Both the position numbers and the translations under genes were made by a program. The notes under the pieces are model-generated. The model made no database searches and was not told the DNA's origin. It worked only from the letters and a program-made list of their open reading frames with translations. Positions 9,119-16,426 of a stretch of DNA of 19,497 nucleotides are shown here, piece after piece; position 1 is the first letter of the stretch; every line of letters starts with the position of its first letter. This DNA comes from Paraglomus occultum (Eukaryota; Glomeromycota; Glomeromycetes; Paraglomerales; Paraglomeraceae). The stretch covers positions 1 to 19,497 of the forward strand of contig CAJVPJ010000662.1 of assembly GCA_910592205.1 (NCBI GenBank), in the 5' to 3' direction.

Positions 9119-9448
9119 ATGTCCATAAATAAAAAAATTAGTAGAGAAAATTTTTTTTAAGACAATAATATCCCAACTTGAACTTCTATTCACCAAGATT
9201 TTCAAGATTCAATAATCAAAAATAATTGGTCTAGTTATTTTACCTATGAACAGGCTGAAAAGTGGTTTAATGTAATCCCCAGATTAAATCCACAGGAAGG
9301 TTGATGTTTTGTTGTTTGACTGAGAGAAAAAAAATATCTTTCTCCCGAGTGCTTTTCTGAAGAATTTTTAAATAGAAATGATTTAGCACAACTACAATTT
9401 GACTACCATAATGAATTAGTGGCTCAACAGCAAATTCAAGACAAATAG
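9119..9448 (+). pseudogene. small gene broken by an in-frame TAA
   Basis: A 110-codon frame runs from ATG 9119 to TAG 9446-9448, interrupted by TAA at codon 14 (9158-9160) directly after an eight-T tract. The part after the stop is clearly protein-like: Trp-rich, three TGA-Trp codons, with Ile-His-x-x-Phe, Phe-Thr-Tyr-Glu-Gln-Ala-Glu-Lys-Trp and Trp-Leu-Arg-Glu-Lys-Lys motifs. This resembles short Trp-containing segments in mobile-element proteins of such endobacteria, but I cannot name a family. A one-base change in the T tract would not repair it, because both parts are already in the same frame. It is either a nonsense-mutated remnant or starts at a non-ATG codon after the stop. Confidence 0.5.
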
Positions 9449-9672
9449 TTGTTAATTTTTACTCTAAATAAAGAAAGTAATCAAAAAGAGAATGGAATTG
9501 CTATCCTTTCTCTGATAACCCTCTCCAAATATTTATCAGATGTTTTCTTTTGATTACTAAAAACTCAAAAAGTACCTAATTACTAAGATTTTTACTTAAT
9601 TATCTTAAATAATTGTCTTGTTTATTTATGTACAATAAGAACATTTTGTTTATTATTGTAAAATATAGTATT
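9449..9672. promoter_or_regulatory. nested inverted repeats and promoter region of the second LRR operon
   Basis: There is no gene here. Outer arms AGTAATCAAAA (9476-9486) and TTTTGATTACT (9548-9558) enclose inner arms CTGATAA (9512-9518) and TTATCAG (9533-9539), giving a branched hairpin. Further on, TACAATAA (9631-9638) and TTATTGTA (9653-9660) form an 8-bp inverted repeat just upstream of the LRR start at 9673, a likely operator. An AT-rich TATAGTAT lies 5 bases before the ATG. Confidence 0.5.
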
Positions 9673-10281
9673 ATGGTAAATGCTCGGGAATGAATCAACA
9701 AAAATTATCCTCTAAGTGGAACTTGTCAAAGAAAAGAAGATCAAGAAAATTATGGAAAAAGAAGAGAAGAAATAATTAATTTAGATATTAGTAATCAAAA
9801 TTTAGAAGGTGATTTAGGAAGTGAACAAGGTTGGATTAATCTTCGCAGATTAAATGTTTCTTTTAATAACAATGTTTTTGGTCTTGTTGTAAATAACTGG
9901 AATATTTTAGAAGAGATTGATTATTCCTTTAATAAACGTGTTGGTGATTGAGGAATAAATGGTTCTTTTCTTCGATTGAGGAGATTAAATCTCTCGCACA
10001 ACAACATAAACAGGGTTACTCTTTATAATGCTCCTAATCTTACTCATTTGTATTGTAACAATAATTCATTTACTCAATTAGATTTACAAAAAAATTTTAA
10101 CTTACAACTATTAGACTGTTCTAATAATCCTCTTACTGATTTGATCTTGACTCGTTCTCCAGAGATTTTTATTTTTAATGATCTTGTGGTAAAAACTTTC
10201 AAAGAAGAGAATAAAATTGACTCTTCTTATTCAGAAACAAAAGAAATTCAATACCAAATAGAAATTCCCCCAAAATACTAA
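9673..10281 (+). CDS. leucine-rich-repeat protein, first gene of the second cassette
   Basis: The gene encodes 202 residues, ATG 9673 and TAA 10279-10281, with two TGA codons as Trp. The N-terminal ~45 residues match those of the LRR-kinase protein at 4323: Arg-Glu-Trp-Ile-Asn-Lys-Asn-Tyr-Pro, Thr-Cys-Gln, and Leu-Glu-Gly-(Asp/Glu)-Leu. About five leucine-rich repeats follow, including Leu-Thr-His-Leu-Tyr-Cys-Asn-Asn-Asn and Leu-Leu-Asp-Cys-Ser-Asn-Asn. No kinase, zinc ribbon or membrane segment is present. It is followed by the ankyrin and deaminase genes on the same strand. It may be a stand-alone sensor or binding subunit, with the LRR-kinase as its fused cousin. Function is inferred from repeats alone. 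Confidence 0.85.
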
Positions 10282-10301
10282 CCTATTAAAACCCTTTAAA
10301 A

Positions 10302-10363
10302 ATGTTTGATGAAAAAAAAAAGCAAAAACAATAAAAAGCTATTCATTAGAAGAAATAATTGAG
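10302..10363 (+). other. ATG plus poly-A tract out of frame with the ankyrin gene
   Basis: An ATG at 10302 is followed by a ten-A run (10312-10321). In that frame translation stops at TAA 10332-10334. The ankyrin frame is open through this stretch but has no ATG; two consecutive TGA codons precede it. A one-base difference in the A run would fuse the ATG to the ankyrin frame. This is either a slippery switch, a mutation or a base-calling error. Confidence 0.45.
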
Positions 10364-11350
10364 GTGTTAAAAGAAAATAACCTCGAATTACTAAAGGAAA
10401 TTATTAAAAATCAGCCAGAAATAGTCAATGAAAAAGATCAGGGCGGAAACTCTCTCTTGCATTATGATACAATAGAGGATAATACGGAGGTGATTGGATT
10501 GTTATTAAGCAAAGGAGCAGATATAGAAGCGAAAAATTATTTTAGTGCAACTCCTCTACAAATTGCCACGCTCAAGGTTAACCTGAGTTTAGTCAAATTT
10601 TTAATAGAAAAGGGAGCCAGACTTGAGGTTTTTGATACAAATAACAATTTGCTCTTTGACAGCAGCTCAGGAGAAGGACGGGAAATGATTAAATATCTCT
10701 TGGACAACTGTATTTCCATAAGTTTACCAATAAGTTTCATTTCAGAAGATAATTCTTCTAAAAGTGCCCTTCTCTTCTCCAAAAATATTTTTTCCCAAAG
10801 TGCTTATGAAAAAGTGAGGAAGGAATGAGAAATAAGACAAGGAAAAACAGGAATTCAAGAATCAAGTTCACCTCAGATGATGGAAATTGAAACTATATCG
10901 GAGGAAGAAAGAGAAGAGTTATTTGAAGCAGTAGAGGAAGGAGACGTTAAATTAGTTAGAAAAATAATCAGTAGTGTCAAAGAAAGAAACATCGACATAA
11001 ACAGCATTCGAAATGAGTCAGATGGCACCTTATTACATTATGCTGCTGGAGAAGGTAACTTAGAAATGTTGAAATTCCTTATTGAGGAAGGATGTGATAT
11101 TAATGCTAGTGATAAATATGGTTGAACAGTATTGCATAGTATGGCTTCAGGCATAGCTGAGAGGGGAGGAAACTGGCAGATTATGGAGTGATTTTTACAA
11201 CAGAAGAACTTAGACATTTATGCCAAGACAATAACAAACTTTGAAGTAAAAGATGTGTTTGCCAAAGTTGACTATTCTTTAGTTGAGCACTATGAAAAAT
11301 TAGTAAGAGATTACCACTTTCGGAGTTCGGCGATAAGTATCAGTAAATAA
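10364..11350 (+). CDS. ankyrin-repeat protein, second copy of the pair
   Basis: The gene encodes 328 residues from GTG 10364 (the first usable start codon in frame) to TAA 11348-11350, with TGA as Trp at 10826, 11123 and 11192. The frame is open further 5', where an A10 tract separates it from an ATG (10302), so the true N-terminus is uncertain. Two ankyrin blocks are seen: residues about 1-110 (Gly-Gly-Asn-Ser-Leu-Leu-His-Tyr, Ala-Thr-Pro-Leu-Gln-Ile-Ala) and about 180-300 (Asp-Gly-Thr-Leu-Leu-His-Tyr-Ala-Ala, then Trp-Thr-Val-Leu-His-Ser-Met-Ala-Ser). The last block aligns with the end of the ankyrin protein at 2838-3650. The stop is 9 bases before the deaminase start. It probably acts with the deaminase; the role is unknown. 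Confidence 0.84.
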
Positions 11351-11359
11351 AAATTTAAG

Positions 11360-12271
11360 ATGACACTTAAGCAAATAATTGAAACTTTGGTTAGGAGGGA
11401 AAGAGATAATAATGACAACCACGTTTGTTCAAGCCTTCAACCACGGAGAGGAGGATTTGAATATTTAGATGTCCTGGCACGATTAATTTTAGGAAAAGAA
11501 GACGTTTGTGCTGCCGTATGCTATCATAATGGTCGATTACTTTACTCTAATAATAGAGAAATAGCAACTATTTACGCTGATAATTATTTGCTTCACCTAC
11601 AGAGATTTGCTAATAATCCTCAAGAGGCAGGAAATTACATAACGTTAGCTGAGATAGCCATGGAAAGAGTTTTAGAAGTTAATTCATTGAGAACTAGGTA
11701 TAGAGAATTAACAAGGTTAAAGGATGAAATTGTGAATTACAGAAGCAATCGGAATTTTTCTTCTAATGACAAGCTTAATAGTTTAAATACTATTCAAAAT
11801 TTAGCTCAAGTAGTTTACAACAAGATCACAGAAGAGAGAAGATTAGCAAACCGAGAAAGACAAAACGGTCGAGAGGACGAGGCAAACAGAATAAATCGAA
11901 AAGCTAATTGGGCTTGAGACTGCTTAACACCGTGACATGATTTAAATATTATTACCAACGCTATTAAGAACTCAACATTAAGTCAAGATTTAGTTGAAGC
12001 AATTAGAAGAGGAAATTTTTCAAAAATCGGTCACAGGCAAATGATGCATGCCGAAATGAAGTTAGTTAATCGCTTAATAAATGACAACAGAAGAAGGAGG
12101 GATGTTCCCCAACGATATATTGGTATTAGCAAACTGGCTTGTTGTCCTTGTCAAGTAACTATTGATAGTCTTAACAGAATGAATTATTTTCACAACCTTT
12201 TTCATAACTACGGAACCCATGGTGGAACTTATCCTAATTGAGAAGCACCAAACTGTCTCAGCAGTAATTAA
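11360..12271 (+). CDS. OTT_1508-type deaminase-fold protein, second copy, C-terminally shortened
   Basis: The gene encodes 303 residues from ATG 11360, 9 bases after the ankyrin stop, to TAA 12269-12271. The N-terminal block Leu-Asp-Val-Leu-Ala-Arg-Leu-Ile matches the copy at 1255-2829. The core shows His230-Ala-Glu232 and Cys261-x-x-Cys264, then Tyr-Gly-Thr-His-Gly-Gly-Thr-Tyr-Pro. All presumed zinc-site residues are intact, so catalysis is possible. After the TAA the same frame stays open for 56 more codons to TAA 12440-12442, with helical, Gln-rich character where the paralogue continues into its coiled coil. The TAA may therefore be a nonsense mutation that removed the tail. Substrate unknown. 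It is last in an LRR-ankyrin-deaminase series. Confidence 0.84.
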
Positions 12272-12596
12272 TTACAAGCAATAGAAAATGACTTGAGAAA
12301 GTTAGCTAGACAGCAAACGTTTCCAAAAGCTCGGGAATCAACTAGCCAAATACCCCAGCAATTGGCAGCAATACCTATTTTTAGTATTGTTGCGACTCAA
12401 GTTCAACAAATCTATTCTCCCAACTTTCTTTATATATGTTAAGTAAGTAAAAAAATAAGCATTCGGGAGTTAGGTAGATTTCCTTAAGTGTTCTACAATT
12501 TAAAAGTAAATAAAGGAGCATTATCTAACAAGGTTTTTATTGAGTATTCAGGATTAAAACTTCTGCTGCTGAAAAAGCCTAACTACTGAGAAACTT
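12272..12596. other. convergent intergenic region with lost deaminase tail and a dispersed repeat
   Basis: Positions 12272-12442 are the in-frame continuation of the deaminase after its TAA. Positions 12465-12551 are one copy of the ~90-base dispersed repeat described separately. The remainder up to the end of the primase-like gene (stop 12597) is short and shows nothing else I can name. Confidence 0.5.
12465..12551 (+). repeat. dispersed ~90-bp element, copy A
   Basis: This is an imperfect repeat of 16881-16970. Both copies share, in order, a GGGAGTT...TAGGT start, a short hairpin (here TTAAGTGT / ACAATTTAA with a bulge), TTTAAAAG(T/C)AAATAAA, a TTATC core and the strongest block GGTTTTTATTGAGTA(T/C)TCAG. 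Copy A lies just downstream of the first primase-like gene. Confidence 0.65.
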
Positions 12597-13088
12597 TTAG
12601 TTCATTTCAATTCCTCAATTTTCTAACTTCTTTTCTAACTCCTCAACACTCTCCAACTTCATAAACCACTTTCTATTTTTAATTAATTGATAAACAATTG
12701 CACTTGCGTGCTTACTTCCTACCCCAATTACTTGCTTGCCCTTACTTAATAAATCACCAATTCTCCTACCCTGATAATAAAGAATGCTGTTGCTTGGTGG
12801 TTCTTTTTCTCTAATCAGACAATAAACATGAATGCCCCGAAATGTCTTGATATAAGATTGCCAACTTTTAAATAACTTGGTTCAACCATGCTTATCAATA
12901 TCCAAAGCACAAAACCAATAATTACCAATCTTGGTTCCAGTTCTTAATCCATATTCTCCATTCTCCTTTAACAACTCCTCTATACTCTGCTTCTCTGCAT
13001 GGTTAACTCAATCTAATACCCGAGGAATCTTGTTCTTAGTCTTTACTCTGATATACGGCTTATCTAATCGTCTCAACAGTTCTTCCAT
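12597..13088 (-). CDS. small primase-polymerase-like protein (AEP fold), probable replication protein
   Basis: The gene encodes 163 residues, ATG 13088 and TAA 12597-12599. Asp63-Ile-Asp65 sits at the end of a hydrophobic strand (Trp-Phe-Cys-Ala-Leu-Asp-Ile-Asp), Arg84-Gly-Ile-His87 follows, then Gly-Asp at 111-112 and Val-Ile-Gly-Val-Gly-Ser-Lys-His at 120-127. A DxD pair plus a Gly-Ser-x-His motif is the pattern of archaeo-eukaryotic primase/Prim-Pol domains used by plasmid and phage replication proteins. No helicase domain is fused, and the protein is shorter than typical Prim-Pol proteins. The frame is open upstream to 13152, with a TTG at 13127 as an alternative start. A longer relative lies at 17399-18262. 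Family call is moderately sure. Confidence 0.72.
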
Positions 13089-13378
13089 AATAAATTTTTC
13101 TCTTGCGTGTGCGCGGTATGCTAGCAATAGATAACATGGATAACTTGTTTGCTAAAATAACTATATAGCAGTAAAAAAAAAGTCCTCCTGCTATAATGTT
13201 TGCGTTCTCTTGCGACATGGACTAGGACTATTTGGAATTTACATTCCGCAAGGTGCCTAATTACCTCTGAACTTTACCATTTTTTTTAAACAAGTAGTTT
13301 AGTTCCAGCTAGTTATTAAAATACTTGGCTGCCTAGTGATTGGATACCTAGTTTTTTTTTTTGACTTGTTTTGGTTTT

Positions 13379-13405
13379 TTATGAACTGCTTCGAGCAGTC
13401 CATAA
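13379..13405 (+). repeat. hairpin upstream of the MazE-like gene
   Basis: TTATG-A-ACTGCT (13379-13390), loop TCG, AGCAGT-C-CATAA (13394-13405): an eleven-pair stem with one mismatch, followed by a T-rich stretch. It may terminate upstream transcription or serve as a regulator site. Confidence 0.55.
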
Positions 13406-13422
13406 CTTATTTTTATCTTTTT

Positions 13423-13438
13423 TGTTAGTCTAATAACA
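13423..13438 (+). promoter_or_regulatory. possible operator of the mazEF-like pair
   Basis: The inverted repeat TGTTA / TAACA (13423-13427 and 13434-13438) lies about 20 bases before the antitoxin start. Ribbon-helix-helix antitoxins usually autoregulate through such sites; here this is inference from position. Confidence 0.35.
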
Positions 13439-13458
13439 TCAAAACAAAAATAAATTAT

Positions 13459-13734
13459 ATGGTAAGACCAAGAAATTTAGAAGCCAAGCCAACTTTAAAT
13501 GTCAGTATTAGTTCTCATTTGTATATAAGGTTAAAAGAAGAAATAGGAGACCGGAAAGTTAGCGGTTTTGTTGAAAAAGCTATTGCTAATGAATTGGCCA
13601 AAAGCGATAGGAACTTAGATAAAAAGACTAAGGAATTCCAACAAAAACTAATTGCTGATTATAAAAGAGATAGTAAATCTCTCCGTAAAGAGGATGAAAT
13701 TTGAGATGAAGTAATAGGGGATGGAATAGAATAA
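13459..13734 (+). CDS. ribbon-helix-helix antitoxin of a mazEF-like pair
   Basis: The gene encodes 91 residues, ATG 13459 and TAA 13732-13734; a TGA-Trp codon at 13702-13704 lies near the C-terminus. The N-terminal strand Thr-Leu-Asn-Val-Ser-Ile and following helices (His-Leu-Tyr-Ile-Arg-Leu-Lys, then Val-Ser-Gly-Phe-Val-Glu-Lys-Ala-Ile) match CopG/MetJ-type ribbon-helix-helix DNA binders. The acidic C-terminus is the usual toxin-binding tail. The MazF-like toxin begins one base after its stop. It probably forms a dimer that neutralises the toxin and represses its own promoter. I give no symbol because several antitoxin families share this fold. Confidence 0.8.
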
Positions 13735-13735
13735 A

Positions 13736-14047
13736 ATGAGTGAACAAATTCCTAAGCAGGGCGAAATCTGACTAATTGACTTTAACCGTAAAAGGGAAAG
13801 AGAGCAAAATAAAATCCGCCCGGTTTTGATATTGAGTAATAATTGACAAAACCAGTATAACAGATATACGGTAATTGCTCCTTTGACTAGTGAGGAAGAG
13901 GAGTTGGAGAATGTGGCTAGTTTTGAGGTATTAATCAAAGCCAATAGAGAAAATGGATTAGACCGAAAAAGTAAAATTCTCCTTCATCGGTTACGGGCTG
14001 TTGATAAAAAATTACGCTTGATTGAAAAAAAAAGGACAAGTAGATAG
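13736..14047 (+). CDS. MazF/PemK-family toxin, C-terminus frameshifted
   Basis: The frame encodes 103 residues from ATG 13736 to TAG 14045-14047. It shows the family strands Gly-Glu-Ile-Trp-Leu-Ile-Asp-Phe, Arg-Pro-Val-Leu-Ile-Leu-Ser-Asn and Ala-Pro-Leu-Thr-Ser, and the later Gly-Leu-Asp-x-x-Ser-Lys block; two Trp are TGA. MazF toxins are sequence-specific RNA endonucleases. In a run of nine A near 14024-14032 the reading frame shifts: family-like coding with several TGA-Trp codons continues in another frame to TAA 14109-14111. The final helix is thus replaced by a short unrelated tail. This is an inactivating mutation, tract-length switch or sequencing error; the sequence alone cannot decide. 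Confidence 0.8.
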
Positions 14048-14116
14048 TAAAATTTGAGCTCAGGCTTGAAAGGCTTTGTGAATAGTGTTTACTGGGAAGA
14101 ATTTGGCTTAATTCTT

Positions 14117-14584
14117 CTAAACATACCCCCTCCTCCTATACTCCCTAAACTTCTTTCGTTGCCACCCCACCATCCTCCCATAATACTTCTTCCCCAAACA
14201 CCCCAAACACAATATCTTATAACTACTCCTTACTCCCCAAAAACTAGGATTATTCCGATTCTTAATCCTCCCAGTCTTCCCGGCTCCTCTTAACTCTTTC
14301 CCGCACAAATAACAATTCGCTCAATCATAAGGACAGTTCGGTTTCACTGGTTCCTCAGTTTTCTTAATTCTCTTCCTCACCAATTCACACCCAATAATAT
14401 TCCTACTGACCGGCAAACATAAACTAGGACAAAGCACATGCTCTCGCTCACACTTATTACAATATCACTTTCCCCAAACTTCTCCACCCAGGTTTAAGAT
14501 ATTCAGATGTCCATAATCACAGAATTCTAAGTCTAATATCTTAATATCTTTAATCCTCTGATACTCCTCTTGGCTTATTTGCAT
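14117..14584 (-). CDS. zinc-ribbon family protein, medium copy
   Basis: The gene encodes 155 residues, ATG 14584 and TAG 14117-14119. Cysteine pairs: Cys-Asn-Lys-Cys near residue 45, a Cys-Pro-Ser-Leu-Cys motif, Cys-Tyr-Leu-Cys near 100 and Cys-Leu-Gly-Cys near 132. It shares Arg-Ile-Lys-Asn-Arg-Asn-Asn-Pro-Ser-Phe-Trp-Gly with the 279-residue protein at 8199-9038. Its first ~25 codons and its last ~20 residues are nearly identical to the copy at 19249-19497, including a 77-base identical block (14499-14575). The end is strongly basic (Arg-Arg-Arg-Gly-Tyr). A nucleic-acid-binding role on a mobile element is plausible; no function is known to me. Confidence 0.75.
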
Positions 14585-14918
14585 GTTTTTCTTTACTAAT
14601 TCCTTGCTATTCTGCTTACTTTTTTCCTACCTCTTATAATTACTAGTAAACCTTAAAAAGTGAACTAAAAACCTAAGGCTGGTTTTACCTTTACCTACTA
14701 GTTAAAAAAAGTAGCAAAAAAAATAAAAATTGAAAGAAGGTAAAACCTAACTTTCCCCCACCCTTTTTTCCCCCCTTTTTCTGGGAGTGAGTAATTGTTT
14801 TTTTATCTAATAAATTACTTTTATCTATAAATTATTTTATGTATATATTTTAGAGTGTTTTTTTTAGTGTTTTCCCTCTATTGTGGTTAAGGAGAAAAAG
14901 TGGGGCAGGAGGTTGATT
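14585..14918. other. gene-free AT-rich region with an 11-bp inverted repeat
   Basis: No reading frame is supported. GGTTTTACCTT (14681-14691) and AAGGTAAAACC (14737-14747) form an 11-bp inverted repeat around an A-rich centre, and TATATATTTTAGAGTG near 14840 resembles the promoter-like block at 9085. It presumably holds the promoter of the zinc-ribbon gene starting at 14584. Confidence 0.45.
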
Positions 14919-15305
14919 TTATGGGGAGGTTTTTGGGGGTTTTAGAAAAATTTTTTTTTGGTTCTTTTTTTTACCTTTTTTTCTAACGGGCAAAAATTCA
15001 AATCATACGAGGCAGGTAATTACTGCTAACCCAGGAATTGAATAGAATATCACACGAAAGGGAAAAATACCAATTGAAACCAGATAAATAATAACTCCTA
15101 TCAACATTATAAATGGAAATATGAAAAAAACGGCTAAAAAGGTTCGGTCTTTTTTATCCTGCCAGAGAGCACACTTTTTACAGAAAATTTCATTTCCTCA
15201 CCTCCCTCAGCCATTTACTTTTCAATAACCACTGGTTTTGGCAACTTCTTCTCCTTCGGGGATTTTTTTGTAACATCTACTGCACAGCACATTTTTCGAA
15301 ATCAA
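14919..15305 (-). CDS. zinc-ribbon plus two-helix membrane protein
   Basis: The gene encodes 128 residues from TTG 15305, which has GGAG nine bases upstream; an in-frame GTG at 15290 would give 123 residues. TAA is at 14919-14921. With the TTG start, Cys8-x-x-Cys11 and Cys42-x-x-Cys45 form a zinc ribbon with five Trp between or near them (three written TGA). Two hydrophobic segments follow (about 56-81 and 86-106), then a Lys-rich tail, so the protein is probably membrane-anchored with the ribbon in the cytosol. The start lies inside the end of the glycine-rich gene (29-base overlap), which implies translational coupling and a shared job. No family recognised. Confidence 0.68.
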
Positions 15306-15984
15306 CTGCGATTTCTCCAAGAGGAGTGCTTATTCCAGTCTTTTTACCAATACTAACACCAAGACCAGCTACTTTAACTTCTACTCCACCAAGACCAATT
15401 GAACCACCCGTGTCAATATTAGGTCCCACTCTTACTTGAAAGCCATTTGCTTCGACACCTCCTAAATCAAAACCTGCTTCAGCCATAGCAGTAGCACCTC
15501 CTAAACCTAATCCAAGTTCAGCTCCGGCTCTGCCACTTAAAAATCTAACCTCATTACCCTCACCATCGCTAGCTCTAAAAAAAGAAACACTACTCCTGCT
15601 ATCTATTATTCCGCCACCTAGTCCACCTCTTGCTTGATTAGAAGACGTAGCGTTAAATATACTTCAATCACTTTCCTTATAAGACGATACTTCTTCACTT
15701 CACAAATCAGTTCTTGCAACAGCCGTATTATCATTAATGGTATTAATCAAGTGTTGATTATACTTCCCTGAACCTTCGCTTTTGCTTTTGCCTTTATCTC
15801 TATCCCCCGGACCATAAATTTTTGGGCTTCCAATATCACTACTCTCTAAATCAGAATAATTAACATTTCCTTCATAATTTTTCATAAACTCCTCAAAACT
15901 AGGAACTTCATTTTTTAATTCATAGACCGTCTCAAACGGCTTTTTATTTTCTATTGGTATTATATATGGATTTTGTTTTGGCAT
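15277..15984 (-). CDS. glycine-rich repeat protein of unknown function
   Basis: The gene encodes 235 residues, ATG 15984 and TAG 15277-15279, with two TGA-Trp codons near residues 95 and 107. Residues 1-110 are polar and probably disordered, with a Lys/Ser/Gly-rich stretch around 60-74. Residues 118-235 are a glycine-rich, alternating hydrophobic segment (Gly-Gly-Val-Glu-Ala, Gly-Gly-Val-Glu-Val-Lys, Gly-Leu-Gly-Val-Ser-Ile-Gly) ending with Gly-Ile-Ser-Thr-Pro-Leu-Gly-Glu-Ile and Phe-Glu-Lys-Cys. This looks like a repetitive beta structure. No signal peptide. It overlaps the membrane protein gene, and its own upstream region holds the pseudoknot at 16046-16137. An effector or surface role is possible but unsupported. 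Confidence 0.68.
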
Positions 15985-16426
15985 AATTTTTTAATTTTTT
16001 TCTTTATATTCGCTAATTTTTAAACAGATTAGCACTTTTTAGTATTTACCAGTTCTTTTGCCCTAATATTCTAATGGTGGAACTGGTAAGAAATCACAAG
16101 ATTATTAGCCCAAACTAATAATCTAATTAGAATATTACTGTTTTACTTCCGGTAAAGTTTTAAAGTGTGAAGTTTATAATCCTACTTTTTTTGTGCCTAA
16201 TGGCACAGGAAAATTTGGAATTTAATAAAGTATTGGTTTTTCATAAGTATTTGGTGTATTTTTTTAGTCTTCATTTAAGATTTATATTTTATATAAATTT
16301 TGTTTAGGAGAAGTTTTTAGTAAAAGTTAAGTTATCCAGGATTATTTTTTTAAGAAAAAGCCAAGTGTTTAGGGAATTATTTCTTAGTTAGTTTTATTCT
16401 TCAAGAATAAGTGAGGAAATTCCTGT
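15985..16426. other. gene-free, highly structured intergenic region
   Basis: No credible gene is present. It contains the pseudoknot at 16046-16137, then TTTAC/GTAAA and TGTGCC/GGCACA hairpins (about 16142-16207), and a perfect TTATTCTT-C-AAGAATAA hairpin at 16394-16410 just before the end of the ribbon-helix-helix gene. Read on the minus strand it would be the long leader of the glycine-rich gene. Confidence 0.6.
16046..16137. ncRNA. candidate pseudoknotted RNA element
   Basis: Stem 1: TTACCAGTTC (16046-16055) with GAACTGGTAA (16080-16089). Its loop holds TAATATTCTAAT (16064-16075), perfectly complementary to ATTAGAATATTA (16126-16137) beyond stem 1. Between them sits a third perfect stem AGATTATTAG (16099-16108) / CTAATAATCT (16115-16124) with a six-base loop. 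All 32 pairs are Watson-Crick. The order of arms defines an H-type pseudoknot with an inserted hairpin. Strand is undetermined. It could be a ncRNA, an mRNA leader or a structured DNA site such as an origin. Confidence 0.55.

Larger units (their letters stand above)
13089..13458. other. intergenic region with hairpins; possible small RNA
   Basis: No gene fits. Elements seen: an 8-bp stem TATAGCAG (13164-13171) / CTGCTATA (13188-13195); a TATAAT box at 13192-13197; an overlapping pair of stems GGAAT/ATTCC (13234-13247) and CTTGCG/CGCAAG (13209-13252); and an eleven-T run (13352-13362) after a short CTAG/CTAG stem. Together the TATAAT and T run could bound a plus-strand RNA of about 150 bases. 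The segment is less AT-rich than its flanks. Confidence 0.4.

Noticed and set aside
10537-10782. Minus-strand open frame inside the second ankyrin gene
   Set aside because: Antisense to a clear ankyrin coding region, no motif, no ribosome site.
12931-13134. Plus-strand open frame opposite the small primase-like gene
   Set aside because: The minus strand carries recognisable DxD and Gly-Ser-x-His motifs; the plus frame has none.
14054-14293. Plus-strand Pro-rich open frame
   Set aside because: It is antisense to the zinc-ribbon gene; the proline runs come from its Arg/Gly codons. Its first part is the shifted tail of the MazF-like gene read in another frame.
16074-16118. Fourteen-codon leader peptide inside the pseudoknot (plus strand)
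   Set aside because: It is too short to support, and no plus-strand gene follows that it could control.
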